Positions 11,094-17,536 of a DNA stretch of 64,000 nucleotides are shown here, piece by piece. Source of the stretch: CAVZVZ01 sp963778895 (GTDB lineage: Bacteria; Actinomycetota; Acidimicrobiia; Acidimicrobiales; Acidimicrobilacustridaceae); assembly GCA_963778895.1 (NCBI GenBank), contig CAVZVZ010000005.1:434001-498000 (forward strand). The letters are read 5' to 3'. The translations under genes were made by a program, and so were the position numbers. Positions within the stretch are counted from its first letter, which is position 1, and each line of letters begins with the position of its first letter. A model generated the notes under the pieces. The model ran no database searches. It was given only the letters and a program-made list of their open reading frames with translations, and was not told the origin of the DNA.

Positions 11094-11333
11094 ATGACGC
11101 AGGCAATCTCCGTTCGGCTCGATGACGACGCCCAGCGAGCATTGCGAACGCTTGAAGCTGCGGGGATGTCCCGGTCTGAGGCGATTCGATCGGCCCTGAT
11201 CTCGTCGGCCGATCGCCTTCGACGTCGCAGCTCGCTCGCGGCCGAGGTCGCCGCGCTCGAGGCCGACGCGACGGACCGCGATGAGATGTTGACCGTCGCG
11301 GGGTTGATGGAATCGCTCCGTGCTCCGAGGTGA
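11094..11333 (+). CDS. Ribbon-helix-helix antitoxin, MazE/CopG type
   Basis: 79 aa. The N-terminus (AISVRLDDDAQRALRTL, then GMSRSEAIRSAL) is a ribbon-helix-helix DNA-binding motif: one beta strand followed by two helices. The remaining ~40 residues are charged and helical, the usual toxin-neutralising tail. Its stop overlaps the toxin start by 14 bp and an 11-bp inverted repeat lies directly upstream, the standard layout of a type II module with the antitoxin first. Confidence 0.8.
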   Translation: MTQAISVRLDDDAQRALRTLEAAGMSRSEAIRSALISSADRLRRRSSLAAEVAALEADATDRDEMLTVAGLMESLRAPR

Positions 11334-11637
11334 CATCTACCGGTTCAAACTGCCGAAGGGGATTGGGCACGAGCAGCACGGCGATCGCTTCGGGATCGTC
11401 GTTCAGGCTGACGAGCTCCTCCCCCGATCGGTCGTGATCGTCGCTCCCACGTCGCGAAGCGCCCGGCCGGCATCGTTCCGCCCTGAGATCGAGGTTGGCG
11501 GCACCTCGACCCGGGTGCTCGTCGAGCAGATCGGCGCCGTCGACGTCGGCCGCCTGGGTCGGCGCGCCGGCCGCTTGACCACCGAGGAGCTGTGGAGCGT
11601 CGACGAAGCCCTGATGACCGTGCTCGGACTCGATTGA
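11320..11637 (+). CDS. MazF/PemK-like endoribonuclease toxin
   Basis: 105 aa from GTG 11320. The opening LRGDIYRFKLP matches the MazF/PemK family (normally RGDIxxxxxP), and PRSVVIVAPTSRSARPASFRPEIEV fits the central strands with the conserved Thr-Ser of the active site. GTSTRVLVEQIGAVDVGRL is the family segment in which an Arg-Val-Leu-x-(D/E)Q strand precedes the final helix. These toxins cut mRNA at short motifs. It is co-translated with the antitoxin through a 14-bp overlap. The protein is full length and no key residue appears lost, so the toxin should be active. Confidence 0.82.
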   Translation: MLRGDIYRFKLPKGIGHEQHGDRFGIVVQADELLPRSVVIVAPTSRSARPASFRPEIEVGGTSTRVLVEQIGAVDVGRLGRRAGRLTTEELWSVDEALMTVLGLD

Positions 11638-11858
11638 TCGAGTCTCCGTGATGCCTCCATCGCCGGTCGGCTTCAGTCGTGGCGAGAGGGGTGTGGGCAG
11701 GGTGACGACGCGGTCCGGGCGCACGTCTCGGACCGCTGACACATGGATCCGGGTGGCGGCGGCAGTACTTCTCGACCGCCCGGTGAACGGCACCTTCTCC
11801 GTCGACCCTCTCATCCGGGTACCCGAGCTCGGGCCGAGGCAACGTATCCGGCGCGTCT

Positions 11859-11864
11859 TAGAAT
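11859..11864 (+). promoter_or_regulatory. Extended -10 box of a leaderless promoter
   Basis: TAGAAT matches the -10 consensus TATAAT at 5 of 6 positions and lies 6 nt before ATG 11871, so transcription should begin at or next to the start codon. The rest of the 233-bp gap 11638-11870 holds no convincing gene; an open frame crossing it resembles nothing I know. Confidence 0.55.
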
Positions 11865-11870
11865 CGGCCG

Positions 11871-12452
11871 ATGCCGACCAAGACGATGCCGATCACCGAC
11901 AACCCCGAGGCCAACAAGTTGTTGATGAGCGACCCCTTCGCACTGCTCGTCGGCATGCTGCTCGACCAACAGGTGCCCATGGAGTGGGCGTTCAAGGGTC
12001 CCTACACCCTGAAGGGCCGCCTCGGTGGCGAGCTCGATGCCACGAAGCTGGCTGCGATGTCACCCGAGGAAGTCGAAGCGGTCTTCAAGGAGAAGCCGGC
12101 GCTGCATCGCTTCCCCGGCTCGATGGGCAAGCGCACGCACGCGGTCGCGGTGTTCGTGGCCGAGAACTACGACGGCGACACGGCCAAGATCTGGACAACG
12201 GCCAAAGACGGCGCCGAGCTGTACGGCCGACTGCGCGAACTGCCCGGTTACGGCGACGAGAAGGCCAAGATCTTCATGGCGATCCTCGCCAAGAGGCTCG
12301 GCGTCAAACCCAAAGGGTGGGAAGAGGTGGCGGCACCGTTCTCGGACGACGTACCGCGCTCCGTCGCCGACATCGACAGCGAGGAAGCCTTGCAACGGGT
12401 CCGTGCCTTCAAGAAGGAGATGAAGGCGAAAGGCAAGCAGAAGACCGACTGA
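11871..12452 (+). CDS. HhH-GPD-type base excision repair family protein
   Basis: 193 aa, intact. It begins MPTKTMPITDNPEANKLL, then FALLVGMLLDQQVPMEWAF, the conserved opening helices of an actinobacterial HhH-GPD family related to EndoIII and AlkA glycosylases. The helix-hairpin-helix is ELPGYGDEKAKIFMAILAKR near residue 125 (LPGYG hairpin). A catalytic Asp after the hairpin is not obvious in the usual place, and no Fe-S cysteines are present, so glycosylase activity is likely but unproven. It has its own leaderless promoter and converges on two small minus-strand genes. Confidence 0.75.
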   Translation: MPTKTMPITDNPEANKLLMSDPFALLVGMLLDQQVPMEWAFKGPYTLKGRLGGELDATKLAAMSPEEVEAVFKEKPALHRFPGSMGKRTHAVAVFVAENYDGDTAKIWTTAKDGAELYGRLRELPGYGDEKAKIFMAILAKRLGVKPKGWEEVAAPFSDDVPRSVADIDSEEALQRVRAFKKEMKAKGKQKTD

Positions 12453-12464
12453 CGACTTTTCGGT

Positions 12465-12695
12465 GCCGCTCTCGGGCGCGGTGTCATCGGTGAGTTCGTC
12501 CCATTCGTGGGTGTCTTCGTTCCAGACGACCCACTTGCCTTTGACCTCGTCCCATTGCGCATGCGGGTCGGGACGATCGTCGGGCTCAGGGATGCGATCG
12601 ACGTCCGGTACGTGCGCGACCGCGTCGTGGCGAGCGGCCATGTCGCCCACGATCGACGCCTGGAAACCGACCGAGCCGGCATCGGCGGCGCTCAT
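12465..12695 (-). CDS. Small uncharacterised acidic/aromatic protein A (paralogue of the next gene)
   Basis: Credible for roughly the first 77 codons from ATG 12695. Its core DDRPDPHAQWDEVKG followed by KWVVWNEDTHEW is nearly identical to the core of the gene at 12692-12910. The ATG overlaps that gene's TGA (ATGA), so the two are coupled and arose by tandem duplication. No stop follows the core: the frame stays open antisense to the HhH-GPD gene down to 12060, which is unlikely to be coding. A one-base error near 12490 would place the stop at TGA of CGATGA there. No known function; no membrane segment or signal. Confidence 0.5.
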
Positions 12696-12910
12696 GGTCG
12701 AACGCTCACCCAGGCGTCGGCGCCCTCGTCCCATACGACCCACTCACCCTTGACCTCATCCCATTGCGCATGCGGATCCGGTCGGTCGTCGGGCTCCGGC
12801 TGCCGGACGACATCCGGCGCGGTCGGGCGCGGTCGGCGTGCGGTGCCGAGGATCATTTCCTCGGCAAGAGATCGACGGGCCGCGTCCTGGCCTGCACCGC
12901 TCGCACTCAC
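12692..12910 (-). CDS. Small uncharacterised acidic/aromatic protein B
   Basis: 72 aa from GTG 12910. The N-terminal half is Ala/Arg rich and variable; the C-terminal half carries DDRPDPHAQWDEVKG, then EWVVWDEGADAW. This Trp-rich core is repeated in the overlapping gene downstream (12465-12695) with two changes in the first 20 positions. It starts 27 nt after the alpha/beta hydrolase stop, so all probably share a transcript. I do not recognise the family. The core might be a small beta-hairpin binding surface; that is a guess. Confidence 0.6.
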   Translation of the reverse strand: MSASGAGQDAARRSLAEEMILGTARRPRPTAPDVVRQPEPDDRPDPHAQWDEVKGEWVVWDEGADAWVSVRP

Positions 12911-12937
12911 GAGAGGCAGTGTAAGCAGCGACGAGTC

Positions 12938-13706
12938 TCAGCTGCGAGAAGTCGACTGCGAACGTTGGAGATCGAGCCAGCCGAGCAGGATGGCGATTGC
13001 TCTCGGGTCGTGGCGTAGTTGGTGGCTGCCGCCGTCGATGATGCGCAGATCCGCCTCGCTGTGCGCGTCAGCCAGCACACGCGCGTCGAACACGGGCACG
13101 GCGTCGTCGTCCGATCCGTGCATGAGCAGCAACGGGCGCGGCGAGAGCTTCGAGGCGCAGGACACGGCACGGATCTCGCGCAGGTCGCGCGACCAACGGT
13201 CGAATGACGCTGGAAAGTCCGCCGAGTGGATGATGTCGACCTCACGTGAGTGCTGCAGCAGACGGCGCGGGTGATTGGCCCAGTCGTCGAAGTCTGCCGG
13301 CGCGCCCGAGCGCCGCGACGCCTTTGATGTCGGGATCACCCGCCGCGGCGCACAGGGCCAGGGCACCGCCCGTACCGAATCCCGCGACCCACACGTCGCG
13401 CACTCCTTCGACGTGACGAAGAAACCGCGACGCGGCGCGTAGGTCGTCGAGCCACCCGCCGAGCGAGAAGTCGCCGGCGGAATCGCCGCAGCCTCGGAAG
13501 GTGAAGACCAACACGAACCAGCCGAGCTCGGTGGCGATTCGGTCGGCGAGCTCCGGGAACGACTTGGCCGACAGCCGGCCGCCACCGCGCAACGGAGGGA
13601 ACCCGTGGCAGATGACCAGCCCGGGGAGCTTGGTGCCCGGCCCGCTCTTCGGTCGGGCCAGATGACCGGCCAACTCGACGCCGTCGCTCGAAAAGATGCG
13701 GTCCAC
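12938..13706 (-). CDS. Alpha/beta hydrolase (dipeptidyl-peptidase/esterase-like), frameshifted
   Basis: About 255 aa after repair; start GTG 13706, 4 nt after the amidohydrolase stop. Features: LVICHGFPPLRGGG (oxyanion HG), FRGCGDSAGDFS, then VAGFGTGGALAL at the nucleophile elbow position. The elbow reads G-F-G-T-G-G, where the nucleophile serine should be the third residue; a Gly is there instead, so the protein may be inactive or use another residue. C-terminal LLLMHGSDDDAVPV supplies the acid and GGSHQLRHDPRAI the His. The frame breaks at about 13309 in a GGG run. Confidence 0.75.
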
Positions 13707-13710
13707 GCGA

Positions 13711-14561
13711 TCAGAGCCCGAGCAGTCGTTCGGCGTTGCCCTTCAGCACCTTCGCCTCGAGCTCGGCACTCGGTTCGTGGGAGCGGAAGGCTTCGATCCA
13801 TTTCTGGAAGGTGATGAACGGATAGTCGGTGCCGAACAACACTCGATCCTGCAGAGGGCCAAGCACGTTGCGCACCAGGTCGGGCGACCAACGACGGGGT
13901 GACCATCCCGACAGGTCGATCCACACGTTGGTCTTGTGCTGGGCGACGGCGAGCATCTCGTCTTGCCACGGCCACGACGGGTGAGCGCCGATGATCTGCA
14001 GCTCGGGGAAGTCGGCGGCGACATCGTCGAGCAGGATCGGCCGCGAGTATCCGAGCTTGATGCCCCGCCCACCGGGCAGGCCGGCGCCGAGACCCGTCGT
14101 GCCGGTGTGGAACACGACCGGGATCTGCAGCTCGGTGGCCAGCGCGTACAGGTCGTAGAAGTTGCGGTCGTTCGGCGCGAACGCTTGCGCGCTCGGGATG
14201 GAGCTTCAGTCCGCGCAGACCCAGCTCGGTCACGGCTCGCCGCAGCTCGTCGAGCGGCCCATTTGCCCTTCCACGGGTCGACCGACGCGAACCCGATGAA
14301 CACGTCCGAGTGACGTCTCACGCAATCGGCGATGAAGTCGTTGGGCACCCTCGGAAGACCCATCGCGGTTTCGGCGTCCCACCCGAACAGCACGGCGATG
14401 ATGTCGTCGTCGCGGAACTCGTTGGCCATCTCGTCGACGCTGCGGACCGCGATCTCGGTCCGGAAGTGCCGCTCCGTGGCTTCCTTCAGCTCACCCAAGG
14501 CGTCGACGAGCCATTCGTGCGTCGACGGATGCACGTGCATGTCGATAGCTCGGAGGGCCAC
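13711..14561 (-). CDS. Amidohydrolase family 2 (ACMSD-like TIM barrel) enzyme, frameshifted
   Basis: About 283 aa after two +1 repairs (about 14260 and 14193). Metal ligands: IDMHVHPSTHEWL (HxH) at the N-terminus, KLHP in strand 4, FHTGTTG, IGAHPSWPW (His) and LFGTDYPF (Asp) near the end, which is the PF04909 pattern. Family members are decarboxylases or hydrolases of small aromatic or lactone substrates; the exact one is unknown. The gene starts 7 nt after the 74-aa protein and 4 nt before the alpha/beta hydrolase, so it sits in a tight operon behind the structured RNA at 14825-15030. Confidence 0.8.
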
Positions 14562-14568
14562 GATGCCC

Positions 14569-14793
14569 TCAGGAGACGTCGACGTCGGGTACCCCGCTGC
14601 CGTTGCCCTGATACGGGCGATAGCAGCGGTTGCGGGCTTCGGCGAGCGTGTCGGGCGCGAATCCGATGTACGTCTCGGCCTCCATCAGCTCGTCGATGAT
14701 CGAGGCATCCTCGATGTTGTCGAGGTCGTACACGGTCTGGGTGCGCTTGTCGCCCACCCACCGGAACTCCTCGAAGCGCGTCGGGCGATTCAT
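14569..14793 (-). CDS. Small conserved protein preceding the amidohydrolase
   Basis: 74 aa, intact: MNRPTRFEEFRWVGDKRTQ, then TVYDLDNIEDASIIDEL and GFAPDTLAEARNRCYRPY. I do not recognise a named family. Its ATG overlaps the TGA of a 70-codon frame reaching back into the RNA element (TGATG at 14795-14791), and it ends 7 nt before the amidohydrolase, so it belongs to that operon. Composition is soluble and acidic with one Cys. It may be a partner subunit of the amidohydrolase; that rests only on position. Confidence 0.65.
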   Translation of the reverse strand: MNRPTRFEEFRWVGDKRTQTVYDLDNIEDASIIDELMEAETYIGFAPDTLAEARNRCYRPYQGNGSGVPDVDVS

Positions 14794-14823
14794 CAGGCGG
14801 AGCTTAGGGGCTGCCGGACGCGA

Positions 14824-14849
14824 CGAGGGGAGCCCGAAGGCTCCCCTCG
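14824..14849 (-). terminator. 11-bp GC-rich hairpin, terminator-like without U-tract
   Basis: CGAGGGGAGCC (minus 14849-14839), loop TTCG, GGCTCCCCTCG. The stable UUCG tetraloop closes a C-G pair. No run of T follows, so termination would be of the U-less actinobacterial kind, or the stem simply ends the structured RNA. It lies 31 nt before the next ATG. Confidence 0.5.
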
Positions 14850-15030
14850 AACGATTCTGCTGGTATGGACCGAACCTTCGTTGTTGCTACCGGGAGGGAC
14901 CACTTCCCGGCCGGGGTTCGGCGGTGGGCTGGTTGGATTCCACCAGGTGGTCCAGCAAAGCCGACTAGCGGCCAGCCACCTCCAGGGTCCCATAACGACT
15001 GTCATTCATCAGCTGGACCACCTCCTTTCT
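14825..15030 (-). ncRNA. Candidate structured leader / small RNA with anti-Shine-Dalgarno stem
   Basis: Read on the minus strand the element begins with AGAAAGGAGGTGGTCCAGC (15030-15012), almost a full complement of the 16S rRNA 3' tail. A 14-codon frame follows at once. Then GCTGGACCACCT (14956-14945) pairs perfectly over 12 bp with AGGTGGTCCAGC in the first segment, which would hide the ribosome site. Downstream are a CCGGGA/TCCCGG hairpin (about 14917-14897) and a terminal 11-bp hairpin (14824-14849). TATCCT at about 15050-15045 is a possible -10. It lies between two minus-strand genes and leads into the 74-aa protein. I cannot assign an Rfam family. Confidence 0.5.
14965..15009 (-). CDS. 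14-codon leader peptide candidate with an extended Shine-Dalgarno
   Basis: ATG 15009 opens MNDSRYGTLEVAGR then TAG. The GGAGG core is 11 nt before the ATG inside a 19-nt match to the 16S 3' tail complement (one G opposite U). A second ATG at 15005 in another frame opens 70 codons with five tryptophans near its start (positions 8-22) and ends exactly at the start of the 74-aa gene. Third-position GC of that longer frame is well below that of the neighbouring genes, so I favour the short peptide or an RNA role. Confidence 0.4.
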   Translation of the reverse strand: MNDSRYGTLEVAGR

Positions 15031-15085
15031 CTGGTGCCGTCAGGATACGACAGGCGCGGGCCGAGGTGGCGTGTTTTCGCGGGGG

Positions 15086-15547
15086 TCAGGGACCCACATC
15101 GGGGTCCTGCGGACCCGGCACCTCGGCACCCACGGCACCGATCGCTCGCAGGTACTCCTGCTCGACCGACAGCACCTCGAAGACGTGGACGTCCTCGAGG
15201 TCGAGACCGATCTCGTGGGCCCGACCGATCACGTACGCCACGGCCTCGTCGTCGGCCGTGACGACGGGACCGGAGGGCAGATCCTCGAGATCGTGGTCGC
15301 TCTCGCCGGCCACGCCCTTGTGTTCGAGGTAGTCGAGATGCCAGGCGATGATCTGAGCCACATCGTCGAAGCTGAGTACCGCCGTGACGTCGTCGGGCAG
15401 ACGCTCCCCCACGTACTCGACGGCTTCGTCGAGGTCGAAGACCGATCGCCGAGGCTCCTCCGCCAGCCGACCCGTCACGGCACCGATCGCGATCAGGCCG
15501 ATAGCGATCACGATCACCACGGCGACCAGCACCAACACCACGAACAC
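15086..15547 (-). CDS. Conserved hypothetical protein with N-terminal membrane anchor
   Basis: 153 aa. Residues 1-25 (FVVLVLVAVVIVIAIGLIAIG) form one transmembrane helix, followed by a basic residue and an acidic soluble domain of about 125 residues (RSVFDLDEAVEYV ... LSFDDVAQIIAWHLDYLEHKGV). I know of similar anchored proteins in actinobacteria but no function. Start GTG 15547 has TAGGCT 6 nt upstream, a leaderless signature. It is divergent from the fasciclin lipoprotein. Confidence 0.65.
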   Translation of the reverse strand: MFVVLVLVAVVIVIAIGLIAIGAVTGRLAEEPRRSVFDLDEAVEYVGERLPDDVTAVLSFDDVAQIIAWHLDYLEHKGVAGESDHDLEDLPSGPVVTADDEAVAYVIGRAHEIGLDLEDVHVFEVLSVEQEYLRAIGAVGAEVPGPQDPDVGP

Positions 15548-15613
15548 AGAACGAGCCTATGGGGCCGGTCATCCGGCGAGGCGTTCGCTCCGTACACCCC
15601 TGCACCGAACCAA

Positions 15614-15623
15614 TTAGCGCTAA
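15614..15623. promoter_or_regulatory. TTAGCGCTAA palindrome upstream of the fasciclin gene
   Basis: A perfect 10-bp palindrome in an AT-rich pocket, 12 nt before ATG 15636 and just before the AGGAG ribosome site. It is placed where a repressor or the -10 region would be. Function is inferred from position only. Confidence 0.35.
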
Positions 15624-15635
15624 ATAGGAGCACTC

Positions 15636-16226
15636 ATGCAAAGATCGAGAGCGGTACTGATCGTCGGCGTCGTCGCCTTGGGAGCGTTGCTCGGAGCAGC
15701 GTGTTCGAGCGACTCGCAGACCTCCACCAGCGGAACGACCACGACCACCAAGGCCGAGAGCATGACCGGCTCCACGGCCGCTTCGACGGCAGACAAGACG
15801 ATCGTCGAGGTGGCCGCGAGCAACCCCGACTTCTCGACGCTGGTGAGCGCGGTGCAGGCCGCCGGCCTGGCCGACACGCTCAGCGGGCCCGGGCCCTACA
15901 CCGTGTTCGCACCCACCAACGAGGCCTTCGCCAAGATCCCGGCGGCCACACTGCAGAGCCTGCTCGAGCCGGCCAACCAGGAGACGCTGAAGAAGATCCT
16001 CACCTACCACGTCGTCGCCGGCAAGGTCATGGCAGCCGACGTCCAGCCGGGACCGGTCACCACCGTTGAAGGACAACCCTTCACTGTCGAGGTGGACGGC
16101 AACAGCGTCATCCTCGTCGACGGCAAGGGAAATCGATCCAAGGTCACATCGACCGACATCGTGACGTCCAACGGCGTGATCCACGTCATCGACGGCGTGC
16201 TCCTCCCACCCGACATCACCGTCTGA
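15636..16226 (+). CDS. Fasciclin (FAS1) domain lipoprotein
   Basis: 196 aa, intact. Signal peptide with lipobox LGAAC near residue 23, so it is lipid-anchored to the outside of the membrane. A Ser/Thr-rich linker (TSTSGTTTTTKAES) leads to one FAS1 domain: YTVFAPTNEAFAKIP, LKKILTYHVVAGKV and the closing NGVIHVIDGVLLP. FAS1 domains mediate adhesion or protein contacts; mycobacterial MPT83-like proteins have the same build. ATG 15636 is preceded by AGGAG. The gene ends at a long bidirectional hairpin. Confidence 0.9.
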   Translation: MQRSRAVLIVGVVALGALLGAACSSDSQTSTSGTTTTTKAESMTGSTAASTADKTIVEVAASNPDFSTLVSAVQAAGLADTLSGPGPYTVFAPTNEAFAKIPAATLQSLLEPANQETLKKILTYHVVAGKVMAADVQPGPVTTVEGQPFTVEVDGNSVILVDGKGNRSKVTSTDIVTSNGVIHVIDGVLLPPDITV

Positions 16227-16232
16227 GCATCC

Positions 16233-16302
16233 CCCCAACGCAAATTGGCGTCTCCTGCGACACATGTCGTCGCAGGAGACGCCAATTTCGGAAACGTTGG
16301 GG
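16233..16302. terminator. Long bidirectional terminator hairpin
   Basis: Outer stem CCCCAACG/CGTTGGGG (16233-16240 with 16295-16302) and inner perfect 20-bp stem (16242-16261 with 16269-16288), 7-nt loop. The inner right arm ends AATTT. It separates the converging fasciclin and acyl-CoA dehydrogenase genes and should stop transcription from both sides. Confidence 0.85.
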
Positions 16303-16308
16303 AAGAGG

Positions 16309-17424
16309 TCAGATGCCGATGCGCTGTGCGAGCAGCTCGCGGTGATACGTGGGATCACCGAACAACAGCTCCGAGCTCTTGGCCCGCTTGAAGTACAGGT
16401 GCGCGGGGTGCTCCCACGTGAACCCGATGCCGCCGTGGATCTGGATGTTCTCGGCGGCGGCATGGAAGTAGGCATCCGAGCAGTACGCCTTGGCGAGGCT
16501 CGCCACCGCGGGCAGCTCGTCGTTCATCTCCGACGCGCACCAACCGGCGTAGTAGGCGGCCGACTTGGCTGACTCGACCTCGAGCAGCATGTCGGCGCAC
16601 TTGTGCTTGATGGCCTGGAACGAGCCGATCGGCCGGCCGAACTGCACGCGCACCTTGGCGTACTCGACCGACATGTCGAGGCAACGCTGCGCGCCACCGA
16701 CCTGCTCGGCCGCCAGCGCGACCGCCGCGAGATCGAGCACGGTCGAGAGCACGTCCCAACCTTTGCCCTCCTCGCCGATCAAGCGACCCTCGACACCGTC
16801 GAGCTCGAGCTTCGCTTGCTTGCGGGTTTGATCCATCGTGGCGAGCGGTGTGCGAGTGAGCCCGGCCGCGTCGCCGTTCACCGCGAACAGCGACACGCCC
16901 TTGGACGTGCGGGCCGCGACGATGATGAGATCCGCCGTGTGGCCGTCGAGCACGAACATCTTCGTGCCGCTCAGCTTCCACGAGTCACCGCTGCCCGAGG
17001 CCGAGGCCTCGACGCCGGACTCGTCCCACTTGCCGCTCGGCTCGGTGAACGCCAGCGTGGCGATCGTCTCACCCGACGCGATACCGGGGAGGTATTCCTT
17101 CTTGGCCGCGTCGTCGCCCGACTGCAGCAAGGTGTTGGCGGCGAGCACCACCGTCGAGAAGTAGGGCGCGCACACGAGCGTCTTGCCCATCTCCTCGAGC
17201 ACCACGATCAGCTCGACATAGCCGAAGCCCTGACCGCCGAACTCCTCGGGAATCGTCAGGCTCTGCAGACCCAGCTGCTCGGCCATCTGCTTCCACACCT
17301 CGGGGTCGAAACCCCGCTCGGTCTCCATCTGCTCGCGAACGGCAGCCTCGGGCGACTTGGCCTCGAGGAACTGACGGACGACGTTGCGGAGCTCTTCTTG
17401 CTCCTCACTGAAGGCGAAATTCAC
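16309..17424 (-). CDS. Acyl-CoA dehydrogenase family protein
   Basis: 371 aa, intact, flavoprotein of the acyl-CoA dehydrogenase superfamily. Segments: FAFSEEQEELRNVVRQFLEA at the N-terminus, LTIPEEFGGQGFGYVEL, TLAFTEPSG at the FAD/substrate strand, VQFGRPIGSFQAIKHKCADM and QIHGGIGFTWEHPAHLYFKRA at the C-terminus. The last segment resembles the actinobacterial subfamily often seen as FadE-type alpha subunits in steroid side-chain or fatty acid oxidation; these can need a partner subunit. A TetR-type operator lies 58 bp upstream. Substrate unknown. Confidence 0.88.
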   Translation of the reverse strand: MNFAFSEEQEELRNVVRQFLEAKSPEAAVREQMETERGFDPEVWKQMAEQLGLQSLTIPEEFGGQGFGYVELIVVLEEMGKTLVCAPYFSTVVLAANTLLQSGDDAAKKEYLPGIASGETIATLAFTEPSGKWDESGVEASASGSGDSWKLSGTKMFVLDGHTADLIIVAARTSKGVSLFAVNGDAAGLTRTPLATMDQTRKQAKLELDGVEGRLIGEEGKGWDVLSTVLDLAAVALAAEQVGGAQRCLDMSVEYAKVRVQFGRPIGSFQAIKHKCADMLLEVESAKSAAYYAGWCASEMNDELPAVASLAKAYCSDAYFHAAAENIQIHGGIGFTWEHPAHLYFKRAKSSELLFGDPTYHRELLAQRIGI

Positions 17425-17481
17425 TTCTCGTGGCCCCCTTGCTGCGGGTTCTGCCGGGCGTAGCGGGGTCCATTCTTACTA

Positions 17482-17493
17482 GACCGAACGGTC
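17482..17493. promoter_or_regulatory. GACCG-AA-CGGTC palindrome, TetR-type operator candidate
   Basis: A perfect 12-bp palindrome in the divergent gap between the acyl-CoA dehydrogenase (start 17424) and the glycosyltransferase-like gene (start 17537). This shape is typical of TetR-family lipid regulators in actinobacteria. No regulator gene is adjacent, so it would belong to a regulon controlled from elsewhere. Confidence 0.6.
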
Positions 17494-17536
17494 AAGAACC
17501 ATTCCGCACCGACCGACTCAATAGTCTGTGGCCGCC

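Noticed and set aside
11638..11870. A gene in the gap after the toxin
   Set aside because: Open frames on both strands are Arg/Pro-rich with no recognisable family; I see only a promoter at its right end.
12060..12464. Coding extension of the small protein A antisense to the HhH-GPD gene
   Set aside because: It lacks similarity to its paralogue beyond the shared core, and it lies opposite a well-supported gene.
15012..15030. A fragment of a 16S rRNA gene (plus strand reads GCTGGACCACCTCCTTTCT)
   Set aside because: Only the last 19 nt resemble the 16S end; the preceding bases do not match rRNA, and the context is a ribosome-binding site on the other strand.
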